From NCBI RefSeq assembly GCF_004025535.1, contig NZ_QJRG01000033.1:124001-188000 (forward strand): a stretch of DNA of 64,000 nucleotides, written 5' to 3'. The translations under genes were made by a program, and so were the position numbers. The notes beneath the pieces were generated by a model. That model saw only the letters and a list, made by a program, of their open reading frames with translations, had not been told where the DNA came from and ran no database searches. This document shows, piece by piece, positions 11,113 to 19,972 of the stretch; positions within the stretch are counted from its first letter, which is position 1; the number at the start of each line of letters is the position of its first letter. Source of the DNA: Pseudomonas alkylphenolica. GTDB taxonomy: Bacteria; Pseudomonadota; Gammaproteobacteria; Pseudomonadales; Pseudomonadaceae.

Positions 11113-12510
11113 TTATTCGTCGTCGTCGAAGTTGTAACTACCCGGCGCAAGGTTCTCGAAGCGCGTGTACTTGCCGATGAAGGCCAGGCGGATAAAGCCG
11201 ATCGGGCCGTTCCGCTGCTTGCCGATGATGATTTCGGCAATGCCTTTGTGCTCGGTCTCCGGGTGATACACCTCGTCCCGGTACACGAACATGATCACGT
11301 CGGCGTCCTGCTCGATTGCACCGGATTCACGCAAGTCGGAGTTCACCGGGCGCTTGTTCGGTCGCTGTTCGAGGGAGCGGTTGAGCTGCGACAACGCGAC
11401 CACCGGGCAGTTGAATTCTTTGGCCAGGGCTTTGAGCGAGCGGGAGATCTCGGAAATCTCGTTGGTACGGTTGTCACCGCTGGAACCCGGGATCTGCATC
11501 AACTGCAGGTAGTCGATCATGATCAGGCCGATTTCGCCATGCTCACGCACCAGGCGGCGGGTTCGCGCGCGCATTTCCGACGGACTGATACCGGCCGTAT
11601 CGTCAATGAACAGCTTGCGGTCGTTGAGCAGGTTGACCGCCGAGGTCAGGCGTGGCCAGTCGTCGTCTTCGAGCTGACCGGAACGCACTTTGGTCTGGTC
11701 GATGCGGCCCAGCGACGAAAGCATACGCATGATCAACGACTCACCTGGCATCTCCAGGGAGTAGACCAATACCGCCTTGTCGCTACGCAACACGGCGTTC
11801 TCCACCAGGTTCATGGCAAAAGTAGTCTTACCCATGGACGGACGACCGGCGACGATGATCAGGTCGGCCGGTTGCAGGCCACTGGTCTTCTCGTCGAGGT
11901 CGGTGTAGCCGGTGGACAGGCCGGTAATTGCACTGTCGGTGTTGAACAAGGTGTCGATTCGGTCGATAGCCTTGGTCAGCAGGTCGTTGACGCCCACCGG
12001 GCCGCCGGTTTTTGGCCGCGCTTCGGCGATCTGGAAGATCTGCCGTTCGGCTTCATCGAGAATCTCGGCGGCGTTGCGGCCCTGGGGATTGAAGGCACTG
12101 TCGGCAATCTCGTTGCTGATGCTGATCAGCTGACGCAGGGTCGCCCGCTCGCGAATGATCGCGGCGTAAGCCTTGATGTTGGCCACCGACGGGGTGTTCT
12201 TGGCCAGCTCACCCAGGTAACCCAGGCCGCCGACTTGCGAACTCAAGCCTTCCTTGTCCAGCTGCTCGTGCAGGGTTACCACGTCGAACGGGGCGTTCTG
12301 GTCAGCGAGCTTGTGAATGGCGCGGAAGATCAGGCGGTGGTCATGACGATAGAAGTCGCCATCGGAGACTTGATCGAGCACACGCTCCCAGGCGTTGTTG
12401 TCCAGCATCAAACCACCGAGCACGGCCTGTTCGGCCTCGATGGAATGCGGCGGCACCTTCAGGGCAGAGGTTTGCAGATCATATTGCTCGGGAGCGGTTA
12501 TCTCGTTCAT
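11113..12510 (-). CDS. dnaB: Replicative DNA helicase DnaB
   Basis: 465 residues. This hexameric 5'-3' helicase unwinds DNA at the replication fork and recruits primase. The N-terminal domain starts PPHSIEAEQAVLGGLMLDN. The RecA-like domain has Walker A (GRPSMGKTT), Walker B (LIMIDYLQLM) and the SQLNRSLE segment. There is no intein. The ATG at 12510 (MNEI) is preferred; a GTG two codons upstream is possible. It follows rplI on the same strand across a strong hairpin (12546-12575), so it probably has partly independent transcription. Confidence 0.97.
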   Translation of the reverse strand: MNEITAPEQYDLQTSALKVPPHSIEAEQAVLGGLMLDNNAWERVLDQVSDGDFYRHDHRLIFRAIHKLADQNAPFDVVTLHEQLDKEGLSSQVGGLGYLGELAKNTPSVANIKAYAAIIRERATLRQLISISNEIADSAFNPQGRNAAEILDEAERQIFQIAEARPKTGGPVGVNDLLTKAIDRIDTLFNTDSAITGLSTGYTDLDEKTSGLQPADLIIVAGRPSMGKTTFAMNLVENAVLRSDKAVLVYSLEMPGESLIMRMLSSLGRIDQTKVRSGQLEDDDWPRLTSAVNLLNDRKLFIDDTAGISPSEMRARTRRLVREHGEIGLIMIDYLQLMQIPGSSGDNRTNEISEISRSLKALAKEFNCPVVALSQLNRSLEQRPNKRPVNSDLRESGAIEQDADVIMFVYRDEVYHPETEHKGIAEIIIGKQRNGPIGFIRLAFIGKYTRFENLAPGSYNFDDDE

Positions 12511-12545
12511 GGCCACGCAGGAATCAGGGTGATGAAAAAGACAAA

Positions 12546-12575
12546 GGGCACGACCTGCAAAGCAGGATCGTGCCC
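12546..12575 (-). terminator. Terminator after rplI
   Basis: Long stem gggcacga...tcgtgccc containing an inner cctgc/gcagg stem. On the minus strand it is followed by TTTGTCTTTTTC. It lies between rplI and dnaB. A second small palindrome (ctggcaccc/gggtgccag, 12589-12607) precedes it. Confidence 0.8.
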
Positions 12576-12620
12576 GATGTTAACCGGCTGGCACCCAGGG
12601 TGCCAGTCGATTGGTACAGC

Positions 12621-13067
12621 TTAGGCTGCGACAACAACCACGCGAACGGTGGCTTCAACGTCGCTGTGCAGGTGCACGGCAACGTCGTATTCGCCGACGT
12701 TACGGATGGTGCCGTTTGGCAGACGAACTTCAGCTTTGGCCACTTCAACGCCAGAGGCGGTCAGGGCGTCAGCGATGTCGTGGGTGCCGATCGAACCGAA
12801 CAGCTTGCCTTCGTCACCGGCGGTGGCAGTGATGGTCACTTCCAGCTCAGCCAGTTGGGCAGCGCGAGTTTCAGCCGAAGCTTTTTTCTCTGCAGCCAGT
12901 TTTTCCAGCTCAGCACGACGCTCTTCGAACGCAGCCAGGTTGGCAGCGGTAGCAGCGGTGGCTTTGCCGAATGGCAGCAGGTAGTTACGGCCGTAACCAG
13001 CCTTAACATTTACCTTATCGCCCAGGTTGCCCAGGTTGGCGATTTTTTCCAGCAGGATCAGTTCCAT
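12621..13067 (-). CDS. rplI: 50S ribosomal protein L9
   Basis: 148 residues, the usual L9 length. The N-terminal domain contains the L9 signature region ([17 protein letters not shown]), followed by the long connecting helix rich in Ala, Glu and Lys and a C-terminal domain ending [11 protein letters not shown]9 binds 23S rRNA domain V at the L1-stalk base. It is the last ribosomal gene of the rpsF operon, 21 bases after the membrane-protein gene. Confidence 0.98.
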   Translation of the reverse strand: MELILLEKIANLGNLGDKVNVKAGYGRNYLLPFGKATAATAANLAAFEERRAELEKLAAEKKASAETRAAQLAELEVTITATAGDEGKLFGSIGTHDIADALTASGVEVAKAEVRLPNGTIRNVGEYDVAVHLHSDVEATVRVVVVAA

Positions 13068-13088
13068 TTGGTAATAACCTCTTAACTT

Positions 13089-13988
13089 TTAACCTTCACC
13101 GTTCGCGGAATCGTTGTCGGCACCTTTTGGGGGCGCCTTGCGACCGCGAAAATCAATCAGGCTGTCGACAATGGCCAAAACCACGAGCAACGGATAAGTC
13201 AGCTGCATGAACAGCAGCAGCGTCACGTACATCCCGACCAACCAGAACTTGCCCAGTCGGCCTTGTGCCACCAACCCATGCATCAGGGCGAGCCCCGCAA
13301 ACATGAGTGGAACGCTGCACAGGGGCGTCAACATCGCCAGATCAGGGCCGAAATTCGGCCCCACCAGCATGAGCACCACCAGCACCAGCGTCGGCACCAG
13401 AGGCAGCCTGACCGCTTGAAACTCACGGCCAAAACCACCCGGGTTATACAACACTGCCTGCCAGTAACGGCCCAACATCAGGGCCAGCACACTGACGGCT
13501 TGCAACAATGCCGCAATCAGGCCGTTGAGCACAGGTACGATCAGGCTCCCCAGGCGGGCCCGCTCCTCTACCGATAACTGTTGGTAGAGACCGTCGAGCA
13601 TCTGCGGCAGGGCTTTTTCAAGCGCTCCAGCCAGAGCTTCGATCGGTTCGCGGAACACCGAACCCAGAATGACGCCATACACCAGGCCCATGGCGATGCT
13701 GAACAACAGCACCCGACTCCAGGATTGTCCGGCACGCAATAACGCAGCCAGACCCAGCGTCCCCAGCAACACCATCAAGGTGCGCGGCTCGCCGAAGAAC
13801 CACCAGGCCAACGCCGGCAATAACGCCCAGGCGAGGACCCCGGAGGCATCCTTGAAACCGCGCCGCAGGAACACCAGGCTCCCGGCGGCGGCACTCAACC
13901 AGAACAACAGCGGCAACGCCGCACAACCCACCACCACGAGGGTGGCTTGCACACGACCACGCATGATGAAATCAGCCAAGGCGCGCAT
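13089..13988 (-). CDS. Polytopic membrane protein (DUF2232-like)
   Basis: 299 residues, mostly hydrophobic, with roughly seven or eight membrane segments (for example TLVVVGCAALPLLFWLSA and VPTLVLVVLMLVG). It has a short acidic/basic C-terminal tail (GRKAPPKGADNDSANGEG). It resembles the YybS/DUF2232 family that sits between rpsR and rplI in pseudomonads. Function is unknown. Its place inside a ribosomal-protein operon ties its expression to growth rate. No catalytic motif is evident. Confidence 0.8.
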   Translation of the reverse strand: MRALADFIMRGRVQATLVVVGCAALPLLFWLSAAAGSLVFLRRGFKDASGVLAWALLPALAWWFFGEPRTLMVLLGTLGLAALLRAGQSWSRVLLFSIAMGLVYGVILGSVFREPIEALAGALEKALPQMLDGLYQQLSVEERARLGSLIVPVLNGLIAALLQAVSVLALMLGRYWQAVLYNPGGFGREFQAVRLPLVPTLVLVVLMLVGPNFGPDLAMLTPLCSVPLMFAGLALMHGLVAQGRLGKFWLVGMYVTLLLFMQLTYPLLVVLAIVDSLIDFRGRKAPPKGADNDSANGEG

Positions 13989-14024
13989 GCATTTTATCCT
14001 TTGCTACTTGTCGACGACCCGGTC

Positions 14025-14255
14025 TCAGCGGCCGTGGCTGTCGGTGTAGGGCAGCAGGGCCAGGAAGCGGGCGCGCTTGATAGCGGTAGCCAGCTGACGC
14101 TGATAACGAGCTTTGGTACCGGTGATACGGCTTGGAACGATCTTGCCGGTTTCGGATACGTAAGCTTTCAGGGTGTTGAGATCTTTGTAATCGATCTCTT
14201 TCACGTCTTCAGCAGTGAAGCGGCAGAATTTACGACGACGGAAGAAACGTGCCAT
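14025..14255 (-). CDS. rpsR: 30S ribosomal protein S18
   Basis: 76 residues, the full S18 length. It starts [13 protein letters not shown], with the basic N-terminal arm, and carries the family core ([20 protein letters not shown], then [20 protein letters not shown]). S18 pairs with S6 on the small-subunit platform. It is encoded 28 bases downstream of rpsF, matching that partnership. Confidence 0.98.
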   Translation of the reverse strand: MARFFRRRKFCRFTAEDVKEIDYKDLNTLKAYVSETGKIVPSRITGTKARYQRQLATAIKRARFLALLPYTDSHGR

Positions 14256-14283
14256 GTAATAGGCTCCTCAAAAGGTCCGTGGA

Positions 14284-14709
14284 TTACTCGTCAGCGTTAT
14301 CGCTGTTGTCGCTGTCATTGCTGTCGTCGCCATCGGCGCTGTCAGCATGCTCAGGACGGTCGCGACGCTCACGGCGCTCACTGCGGTTTTCTTCAGCCTT
14401 GAGCATCTCGGACTGGCCGGTAACGGCTTCGTCGCGACGGATGACCAGGTTACGGATCACGGCATCGTTGTAGCGGAAGTTGTCTTCCAGCTCGGCCAGG
14501 GCCTTGCCGGTGCACTCAACGTTCAGCATCACGTAGTGAGCCTTGTGAACATTGTTGATTGCGTAGGCCAGTTGACGACGGCCCCAGTCTTCCAGACGGT
14601 GGATTTTGCCGCCGTCTTCTTCGATCAGCTTGGTGTAACGCTCAACCATGCCGCCGACTTGCTCGCTCTGGTCAGGGTGGACCAGAAAGATGATTTCGTA
14701 ATGACGCAT
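14284..14709 (-). CDS. rpsF: 30S ribosomal protein S6
   Basis: 141 residues. The S6 fold is clear from [18 protein letters not shown], then [19 protein letters not shown] and the VIRNLVIR strand. The C-terminus is a long, strongly acidic tail of Asp, Glu, Ser and Asn (from about residue 108). In E. coli the tail is the site of RimK glutamylation; here the tail ends SDNADE rather than a Glu-Glu run, so modification cannot be assumed. First gene of its operon, behind a good promoter at 14829-14857. Confidence 0.98.
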   Translation of the reverse strand: MRHYEIIFLVHPDQSEQVGGMVERYTKLIEEDGGKIHRLEDWGRRQLAYAINNVHKAHYVMLNVECTGKALAELEDNFRYNDAVIRNLVIRRDEAVTGQSEMLKAEENRSERRERRDRPEHADSADGDDSNDSDNSDNADE

Positions 14710-14828
14710 GAATGCTCCTTACGGGTTGTAGTCTGCCACCAGAGTGGTCAGACAAGGAGTGAATGACACTTATAGGTCTTGCCCTGGGAAAAGGCGCGTG
14801 AGCGCCTGCCAACATGGCAAGGGGCGCA

Positions 14829-14857
14829 ATTGTAGAGAAGCGCAGATGCACAAGCAA
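14829..14857 (-). promoter_or_regulatory. Sigma-70 promoter of the rpsF operon
   Basis: On the minus strand: -35 TTGCTT (14852-14857), 17-base spacer, -10 TACAAT (14829-14834). About 120 bases upstream of rpsF, leaving a leader long enough for S6-S18 autoregulation, which is known in E. coli; I did not model a leader structure. Confidence 0.7.
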
Positions 14858-14888
14858 GGGAATTGGTGAATTATTGAACAGTGGCGAT

Positions 14889-14905
14889 GGGCCGCACAGC
14901 GGCCC
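14889..14905 (-). terminator. Hairpin after rlmB
   Basis: Stem gggccgc/gcggccc with a 3-base loop, 9 bases beyond the rlmB stop. No clear T-tract follows on the minus strand, so termination strength is uncertain. Confidence 0.5.
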
Positions 14906-14913
14906 CAAAAGCA

Positions 14914-15666
14914 TCAAGCCTTGGCGTTGAGCTGCCGCTGACGAACGGCCTCAAACAGGCAGATACCCGTCGCCACCGACACGTTCAGGCTGCTGACGCT
15001 GCCTGCCATCGGCAGCTTGACCAGAAAATCACAGTGCTCGCGGGTCAGGCGGCGCATGCCCTTGCCTTCGGCGCCCATGATCAGGATCGTCGGCCCGGTC
15101 AGGTCTTGCTGGTAAAGTTCCTGCTCGGCTTCACCGGCAGTACCGACCACCCACAAGCCGCGCTGCTGGAGTTTCTCCAGCGTACGCGCCAGGTTGGTCA
15201 CGGCCACCAGCGGGATCACCTCGGCAGCACCACAGGCCACCTTGCGTACCGCCGGGGTCAGGGTTGCCGACTTGTCCTTGGGTACGACCACGGCCAGGGC
15301 ACCGGCCGCATCGGCAGTGCGCAGGCAGGCGCCGAGGTTGTGCGGATCGGTCACACCGTCGAGCACCAGGATCAACGGCGCGCCTTCAGTACGATCAAGC
15401 AGCTCTTCGAGCATCGCTTCGCCCCAGACCTGGCTCGGGCTGACTTCAGCCACCACGCCCTGGTGCACACCTTCAACCCAGGCGTCCATCTCACGGCGCT
15501 CGGCCTGGCCGACCGCCACGCGATTCTGCGCAGCCAGTTCAAGCAGCGCTTGCAAGCGCGGCTCGCTGCGCCCTTCGGACAACCAGATCTGCTTGACCCG
15601 CTTGGGGTGATGCCGCAACAGGGCTTCTACGGCGTGAACGCCGTAGATCTTTTCCAACTGACTCAT
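14914..15666 (-). CDS. rlmB: 23S rRNA (guanosine-2'-O-)-methyltransferase
   Basis: 250 residues. RlmB is a SPOUT (TrmH-type) enzyme that methylates the 2'-O of G2251 in 23S rRNA with SAM. It has an N-terminal substrate-binding domain (YGVHAVEALLRHHP). The knotted SAM domain shows the three motifs: NLGACLRTADAAGA, then ILIMGAEGKGMR, then the SLNVSVATGICLFE knot. Its start overlaps the rnr stop by 4 bases (ATGA), so the two RNA-processing genes are coupled. Confidence 0.96.
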   Translation of the reverse strand: MSQLEKIYGVHAVEALLRHHPKRVKQIWLSEGRSEPRLQALLELAAQNRVAVGQAERREMDAWVEGVHQGVVAEVSPSQVWGEAMLEELLDRTEGAPLILVLDGVTDPHNLGACLRTADAAGALAVVVPKDKSATLTPAVRKVACGAAEVIPLVAVTNLARTLEKLQQRGLWVVGTAGEAEQELYQQDLTGPTILIMGAEGKGMRRLTREHCDFLVKLPMAGSVSSLNVSVATGICLFEAVRQRQLNAKA

Positions 15667-18251
15667 GACTTGGCCTTGGGTTTACGTGACGCAGAGCCGG
15701 CTTTGGGCGGCCCCTTACGATGCTTGCTGGGTTTTTCCGACTTGCCCGACTTCGATGCAGGCTTGCCACCGGCATGCTTGGCATCGGACATCAGCGCCTT
15801 TTTCATTTCCCGGCTCTTGCGCACCTCGGCGTTTTTCGCCGCGGCATGCGAAGGGAAATAGGCTTCGGCGGTTTCGTTCTTTTTGCTGCGGCGCGCAGGC
15901 TCAGCCTTGGTTACCTCAGTCTTGTCGAGCACCGGAACGGCCTTGCCGTCTTGCGGACGCACGCCCTCGGAACGCTGCTTGCGACCAATCGGCGCTTTCA
16001 GGGTGTTCTCGGCCATCTCGAAATCGATCTTGCGCTGCTCGAGGTCGACGCGCATCACCCGCACTTCGACGGTGTCGCCCAGACGGAAGCTGCGCCCGGT
16101 GCGCTCGCCCGCCAGGCGGTGGTGCACAGGATCGAAATGGTAGTAGTCACCCGGCAAGGCACTGACATGCACCATGCCTTCGACATAGATGTCGGTCAGC
16201 TCGACGAACAGGCCAAAACCGGTCACCGCAGTGATCACACCCGGGAAGCTCTCGCCGACGCGGTCTTTCATGTACTCGCACTTGAGCCAGTTGACCACGT
16301 CGCGGGTGGCCTCGTCGGCACGCCGCTCGCTCATCGAGCACTGCTCGCCCAACTGCTCCAGGGTCGCTTCGTCGTACGGGTAGATGCGCGCCTTGGGAAT
16401 GCTCATGGCGCCGGCACGTTTGACGTGCGGTGTTTCCTGACGCGAACGGATCACGCTGCGAATGGCCCGGTGGGTCAGCAGGTCGGGGTAACGACGGATC
16501 GGCGAGGTGAAGTGGGTGTATGCCTCGTAGTTCAGACCGAAGTGACCGTTGTTGTCGGCGCTGTATACCGCCTGGCTCAGCGAGCGCAGCATCACGGTCT
16601 GGATCAGGTGGAAATCCGGACGGTCGGCGATACTCGCCAGCAGCGCCTGGTAATCCTTGGGCGATGGACCGTCCTTGCCCTTGTGCAGCGACAATCCCAG
16701 CTCGCCGAGGAAGGCGCGCAGTTTTTCCAGACGCTCCGGTGGCGGGCCGTCATGGACACGGTACAGCGCCGGAATTTCATGCTTCTTGAGGAACTCGGCG
16801 GTGGCAACGTTAGCCGCCAGCATGCATTCCTCGATCAGCTTGTGAGCATCGTTGCGCACAGTCGGGCGAATTTCCGCGATCTTGCGCTCGGAGCCGAAGA
16901 TGATCCGGGTTTCCTGGGTTTCGAAATCAATCGCACCCCGGGTATGGCGGGCCGCCAACAGCACCTTGTACAGCGCATAAAGCTGCTTGAGGTCCGGCAG
17001 CACTTCGCTGTACTGCTCGCGCAAGGCCTTGCCTTCACGCGTGCGGGCGTGCTCGAGCATGCTGCTAACCTTGTTGTAGGTCAGGCGTGCATGGGAGTGG
17101 ATCACCGCTTCATAGAACTGGTAATCGACCATCTGCCCGGATTTGTTGATGGTCATCTCGCAGACCATCGCCAGGCGGTCGACGTGCGGGTTCAGCGAGC
17201 ACAGACCGTTGGACAGTTCCTCAGGCAGCATCGGCACGACGCGCTCAGGGAAATACACCGAGTTGCCCCGTACCTGCGCTTCGGCATCCAGGGCAGAGCC
17301 CAGGCGCACGTAGCTGGATACATCGGCAATGGCGACATACAAACGCCAGCCGCCAGAGAACACGCGCAACTTGCCCAGGCTCTCGCAGTACACAGCATCG
17401 TCGAAGTCGCGGGCGTCTTCGCCGTCAATGGTGACAAACGGCAGATGGCGCAGGTCGATGCGGTGCTCTTTGTCTTTCTCTTCGACTTCCGGCTTGAGCT
17501 TGCGCGCCTCCTTGATCACGGCCTCGGGCCAGACGTGGGGAATGTCGTAGCTGCGCAGGGCCACGTCGATTTCCATGCCCGGCGCCATGTAGTTACCAAT
17601 CACTTCGGTAACATCGCCCTGGGGCTGGAAACGCGGGGTCGGCCAGTGGGTGATCTTCACCTCGACGAACTGACCGATCCGGGCACCGCCATTGCGCCCC
17701 GGGGTTACCAGCACTTCTTGCTGGACCTTGGGATTGTCCGGGGTAACGAAGCCGATGCCGCCTTCTTCGAAGTAACGGCCGACGATGCTTTCGTGGGCAC
17801 GGGAGATGACTTCGACAATTACGCCCTCGCGACGACCGCGACGGTCAAGGCCCGACACCCGCGCCAGAGCGCGGTCACCATCGAACACCAGGCGCATTTG
17901 CGCCGGGCTCAGGAACAGGTCGTCGCTGCCGTCATCGGGAATAAGGAAACCGAAACCGTCGCGGTGGCCGGCAATACGACCGAGGATCAGGTCCAGCTTG
18001 TCTACCGGGGCATAGGTGCCGCGCCGGGTATAGATCAACTGGCCGTCACGCTCCATCGCACGCAGGCGGCGGCGCAGGGCTTCGATCTGGTCTTCTGTGG
18101 TCAGGCCGAACTCTTCGACCAGCTGCTCGCGAGCAGCCGGCGAGCCGCGCTCGTCCAGACGCTGCAGGATCAGCTCACGACTAGGAATAGGGTTTTCGTA
18201 TTTTTCCGCTTCACGAGCGGCCTCGGGATCGAGGGACTGCCAATCGGCCAT
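15663..18251 (-). CDS. rnr: Ribonuclease R
   Basis: 862 residues. A processive 3'-5' exoribonuclease that degrades structured RNA. Domain order: N-terminal helix-turn-helix region, cold-shock domains (about 80-240), the RNB catalytic domain with the acidic active site (ITIDGEDARDFDDAVY), a C-terminal S1 domain (VGESFPGVITAVTGFGLFVE) and a long Lys-rich tail from about residue 745. The tail is the part that lets RNase R unwind RNA in relatives. The ATG at 18251 begins MADWQSLDPEAAREAEKY, typical for the family. Confidence 0.97.
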   Translation of the reverse strand: MADWQSLDPEAAREAEKYENPIPSRELILQRLDERGSPAAREQLVEEFGLTTEDQIEALRRRLRAMERDGQLIYTRRGTYAPVDKLDLILGRIAGHRDGFGFLIPDDGSDDLFLSPAQMRLVFDGDRALARVSGLDRRGRREGVIVEVISRAHESIVGRYFEEGGIGFVTPDNPKVQQEVLVTPGRNGGARIGQFVEVKITHWPTPRFQPQGDVTEVIGNYMAPGMEIDVALRSYDIPHVWPEAVIKEARKLKPEVEEKDKEHRIDLRHLPFVTIDGEDARDFDDAVYCESLGKLRVFSGGWRLYVAIADVSSYVRLGSALDAEAQVRGNSVYFPERVVPMLPEELSNGLCSLNPHVDRLAMVCEMTINKSGQMVDYQFYEAVIHSHARLTYNKVSSMLEHARTREGKALREQYSEVLPDLKQLYALYKVLLAARHTRGAIDFETQETRIIFGSERKIAEIRPTVRNDAHKLIEECMLAANVATAEFLKKHEIPALYRVHDGPPPERLEKLRAFLGELGLSLHKGKDGPSPKDYQALLASIADRPDFHLIQTVMLRSLSQAVYSADNNGHFGLNYEAYTHFTSPIRRYPDLLTHRAIRSVIRSRQETPHVKRAGAMSIPKARIYPYDEATLEQLGEQCSMSERRADEATRDVVNWLKCEYMKDRVGESFPGVITAVTGFGLFVELTDIYVEGMVHVSALPGDYYHFDPVHHRLAGERTGRSFRLGDTVEVRVMRVDLEQRKIDFEMAENTLKAPIGRKQRSEGVRPQDGKAVPVLDKTEVTKAEPARRSKKNETAEAYFPSHAAAKNAEVRKSREMKKALMSDAKHAGGKPASKSGKSEKPSKHRKGPPKAGSASRKPKAKS

Positions 18252-18412
18252 TAGGAGGGGTTCACCTTGTCTATATAAGGGTTAGTTTGGCATAGGCGTA
18301 TTGAAACCGGAAATTTCAGGCTTGGACAGCCCTCTAAAAGCCCCCTGGCGACCGCCAAAACCATCATAAGGAACAACAACTTGAAAAATTTAAGATTTTT
18401 TCTGAACGGGGC

Positions 18413-18441
18413 TTTACAGCTCTCAGAGGCATCCGTATAGT
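18413..18441 (+). promoter_or_regulatory. Promoter of the tRNA-Leu operon
   Basis: -35 TTTACA (18413-18418), 17-base spacer, -10 TATAGT (18436-18441), followed by a GC-rich discriminator (gcgcacc), as expected for stringently controlled stable RNA genes. 78 bases upstream of the first tRNA. Confidence 0.8.
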
Positions 18442-18519
18442 GCGCACCACAACGACGGACAGCGTCGTTTATAGTTGAGATGCCGCTTGATGTGAAGCAT
18501 CATGTGACCTCAGCGAAAT

Positions 18520-18606
18520 GCCCAGATGGTGAAATTGGTAGACACGCCAGCTTCAGGTGCTGGTGACCTTACGGTCGTGGAAGTTCGAGTCTTCTTCTGG
18601 GCACCA
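18520..18606 (+). tRNA. tRNA-Leu (CAG)
   Basis: 87 bases including encoded CCA. Acceptor stem GCCCAGA pairs with TCTGGGC. The anticodon loop is ttCAGgt, closed by ccagc/gctgg, with anticodon at 18554-18556. The long variable arm of class II tRNAs is present, and the T-loop reads ttcgagt. It reads CUG, the dominant leucine codon in this genome. Confidence 0.97.
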
Positions 18607-18693
18607 ATTTCAAATCTTAGAACCGCCAAGCGACTCTGAGATTTACTGCAACACGCTACACTGTTTTCGTTACAAGCTACACCGCTTCATTTT

Positions 18694-18780
18694 GCCCAGA
18701 TGGTGAAATTGGTAGACACGCCAGCTTCAGGTGCTGGTGACCTTACGGTCGTGGAAGTTCGAGTCTTCTTCTGGGCACCA
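18694..18780 (+). tRNA. tRNA-Leu (CAG), second identical copy
   Basis: Base-for-base identical to the copy at 18520-18606, with anticodon at 18728-18730 and encoded CCA. The 87-base spacer contains a stem (aaatcttaga/tctgagattt) that may guide processing. Both copies share the promoter at 18413 and the terminator at 18790. Confidence 0.97.
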
Positions 18781-18789
18781 ATTCAGATC

Positions 18790-18812
18790 AAACCCGCGAA
18801 AGCGGGTTTTTT
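18790..18812 (+). terminator. Terminator of the tRNA-Leu operon
   Basis: Stem aaacccgc/gcgggttt with a GAAA tetraloop, followed by a T-run, 10 bases after the second tRNA. Confidence 0.93.
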
Positions 18813-18904
18813 CGTTTCTACCCCTCCTCCGCATCCCTCCTTGCCGCATCAGACTAACGGATAGCCTGCTCATGAAATTCCCCTCATGAGGCCATTTGAG
18901 AAGC

Positions 18905-18923
18905 TATATCGTTTATCATTGTT
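18905..18923 (+). promoter_or_regulatory. Candidate Fur box upstream of the iron importer
   Basis: The 19 bases tatatcgtttatcattgtt match the Fur consensus GATAATGATAATCATTATC at 12 positions by eye. They lie 36 bases upstream of the substrate-binding protein gene. Iron repression is therefore plausible but inferred. Confidence 0.5.
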
Positions 18924-18958
18924 TCCAGATATGTAGCCGCAAGCGAGGAAGTACCCGC

Positions 18959-19972
18959 ATGACGTTTCGCAATAACCCCCTGTTGCGCGGCCTGGCCGTT
19001 TCCCTGTTCACCATGGTCCTGGGTACTCCCGCCGCCATGGCCGCCGACCCTGTTTCGCTGACCCTGTACAACGGCCAGCACAAGGAAATCGGTGAAGCCA
19101 TCGCCAAAGCCTACGAGGCCAAGACCGGCATTCACATCAATATCCGTAAAGGTAGCAGCAATCAGCTGGCCAGCCAGATCATTGAAGAAGGCGAGCGCTC
19201 GCCAGCCGACGTTATCTATACCGAAGAATCGCCGCCCCTGAACAACCTGGGTGAGCTGGGCCTGCTGGCCAAGATCGACGATGCGACCCTGCAAGTGCTG
19301 CCCAAGGAATACGTGGCCGCCAACGGAACCTGGATGGGCGTGACCGCGCGCACCCGCGTTGTAGCCTTCAACCCCAAGGTGATCGACGAAAAAGACCTGC
19401 CGCCTTCGGTCATGGACTTTGCCAACCCCGAGTGGGAAGGCAAAGTTGGCTTCGTCCCGACCAGCGGCGCATTCCAGGAACAGGCCGTGGCAATCCTCAA
19501 GCTTCACGGCCGTGATGCCGCCGAAGAATGGCTGACCGGCCTGAAAGCGTTCGGCAAAACCTACACCAACAACATGGTTGCACTCAAAGCCGTGGAAAAC
19601 GGTGAAGTGGCTGCCGTGCTGGTCAACAACTACTACTGGTATGCCCTGAAAAAAGAGCGCGGCCAGCTGGATTCGAAACTCTACTACCTGGCCGATGGCG
19701 ATGCCGGTGGCCTGGTGACGATTTCCAGTGCCGCCGCCGTCAAGGCCAGCAAACACCCCAAGGAAGCCCAGGCGCTGCTGGCCTGGATGGCCAGCGAAGA
19801 AGGCCAGCGCGTGATTACCCAGACCACTGCCGAGTACCCGCTGCACAAAGGCATGGTCTCGGATCAGGGCCTGAAGCCGTTCGAGGACCTGCGCCCACCG
19901 AAAATCACCCCTGCAGACCTGGGTAACGCCGAGGAAGCGCTGGAGCTTGAACGCGAAGTCGGCCTGCTCTGA
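18959..19972 (+). CDS. Iron(III) ABC transporter substrate-binding protein
   Basis: 337 residues, FbpA/FutA-type periplasmic ferric-iron binder. A Sec signal peptide ends near AAMAADP. Mature sequence starts VSLTLYNGQHKEIGEAIAKA. Iron-ligand tyrosines are expected in NNYYWYAL (about residues 222-229), where this family keeps a Tyr-Tyr pair. The ATG at 18959 has an SD (GAGGAA) 8 bases ahead and puts the signal peptide at the N-terminus. The stop overlaps the permease start by one base (TGATG). No ATPase gene follows. Confidence 0.93.
   Translation: MTFRNNPLLRGLAVSLFTMVLGTPAAMAADPVSLTLYNGQHKEIGEAIAKAYEAKTGIHINIRKGSSNQLASQIIEEGERSPADVIYTEESPPLNNLGELGLLAKIDDATLQVLPKEYVAANGTWMGVTARTRVVAFNPKVIDEKDLPPSVMDFANPEWEGKVGFVPTSGAFQEQAVAILKLHGRDAAEEWLTGLKAFGKTYTNNMVALKAVENGEVAAVLVNNYYWYALKKERGQLDSKLYYLADGDAGGLVTISSAAAVKASKHPKEAQALLAWMASEEGQRVITQTTAEYPLHKGMVSDQGLKPFEDLRPPKITPADLGNAEEALELEREVGLL

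Noticed and set aside
15720..18254. Plus-strand frame of 844 codons opposite rnr
   Set aside because: Spans the RNase R gene end to end; no SD or family features.
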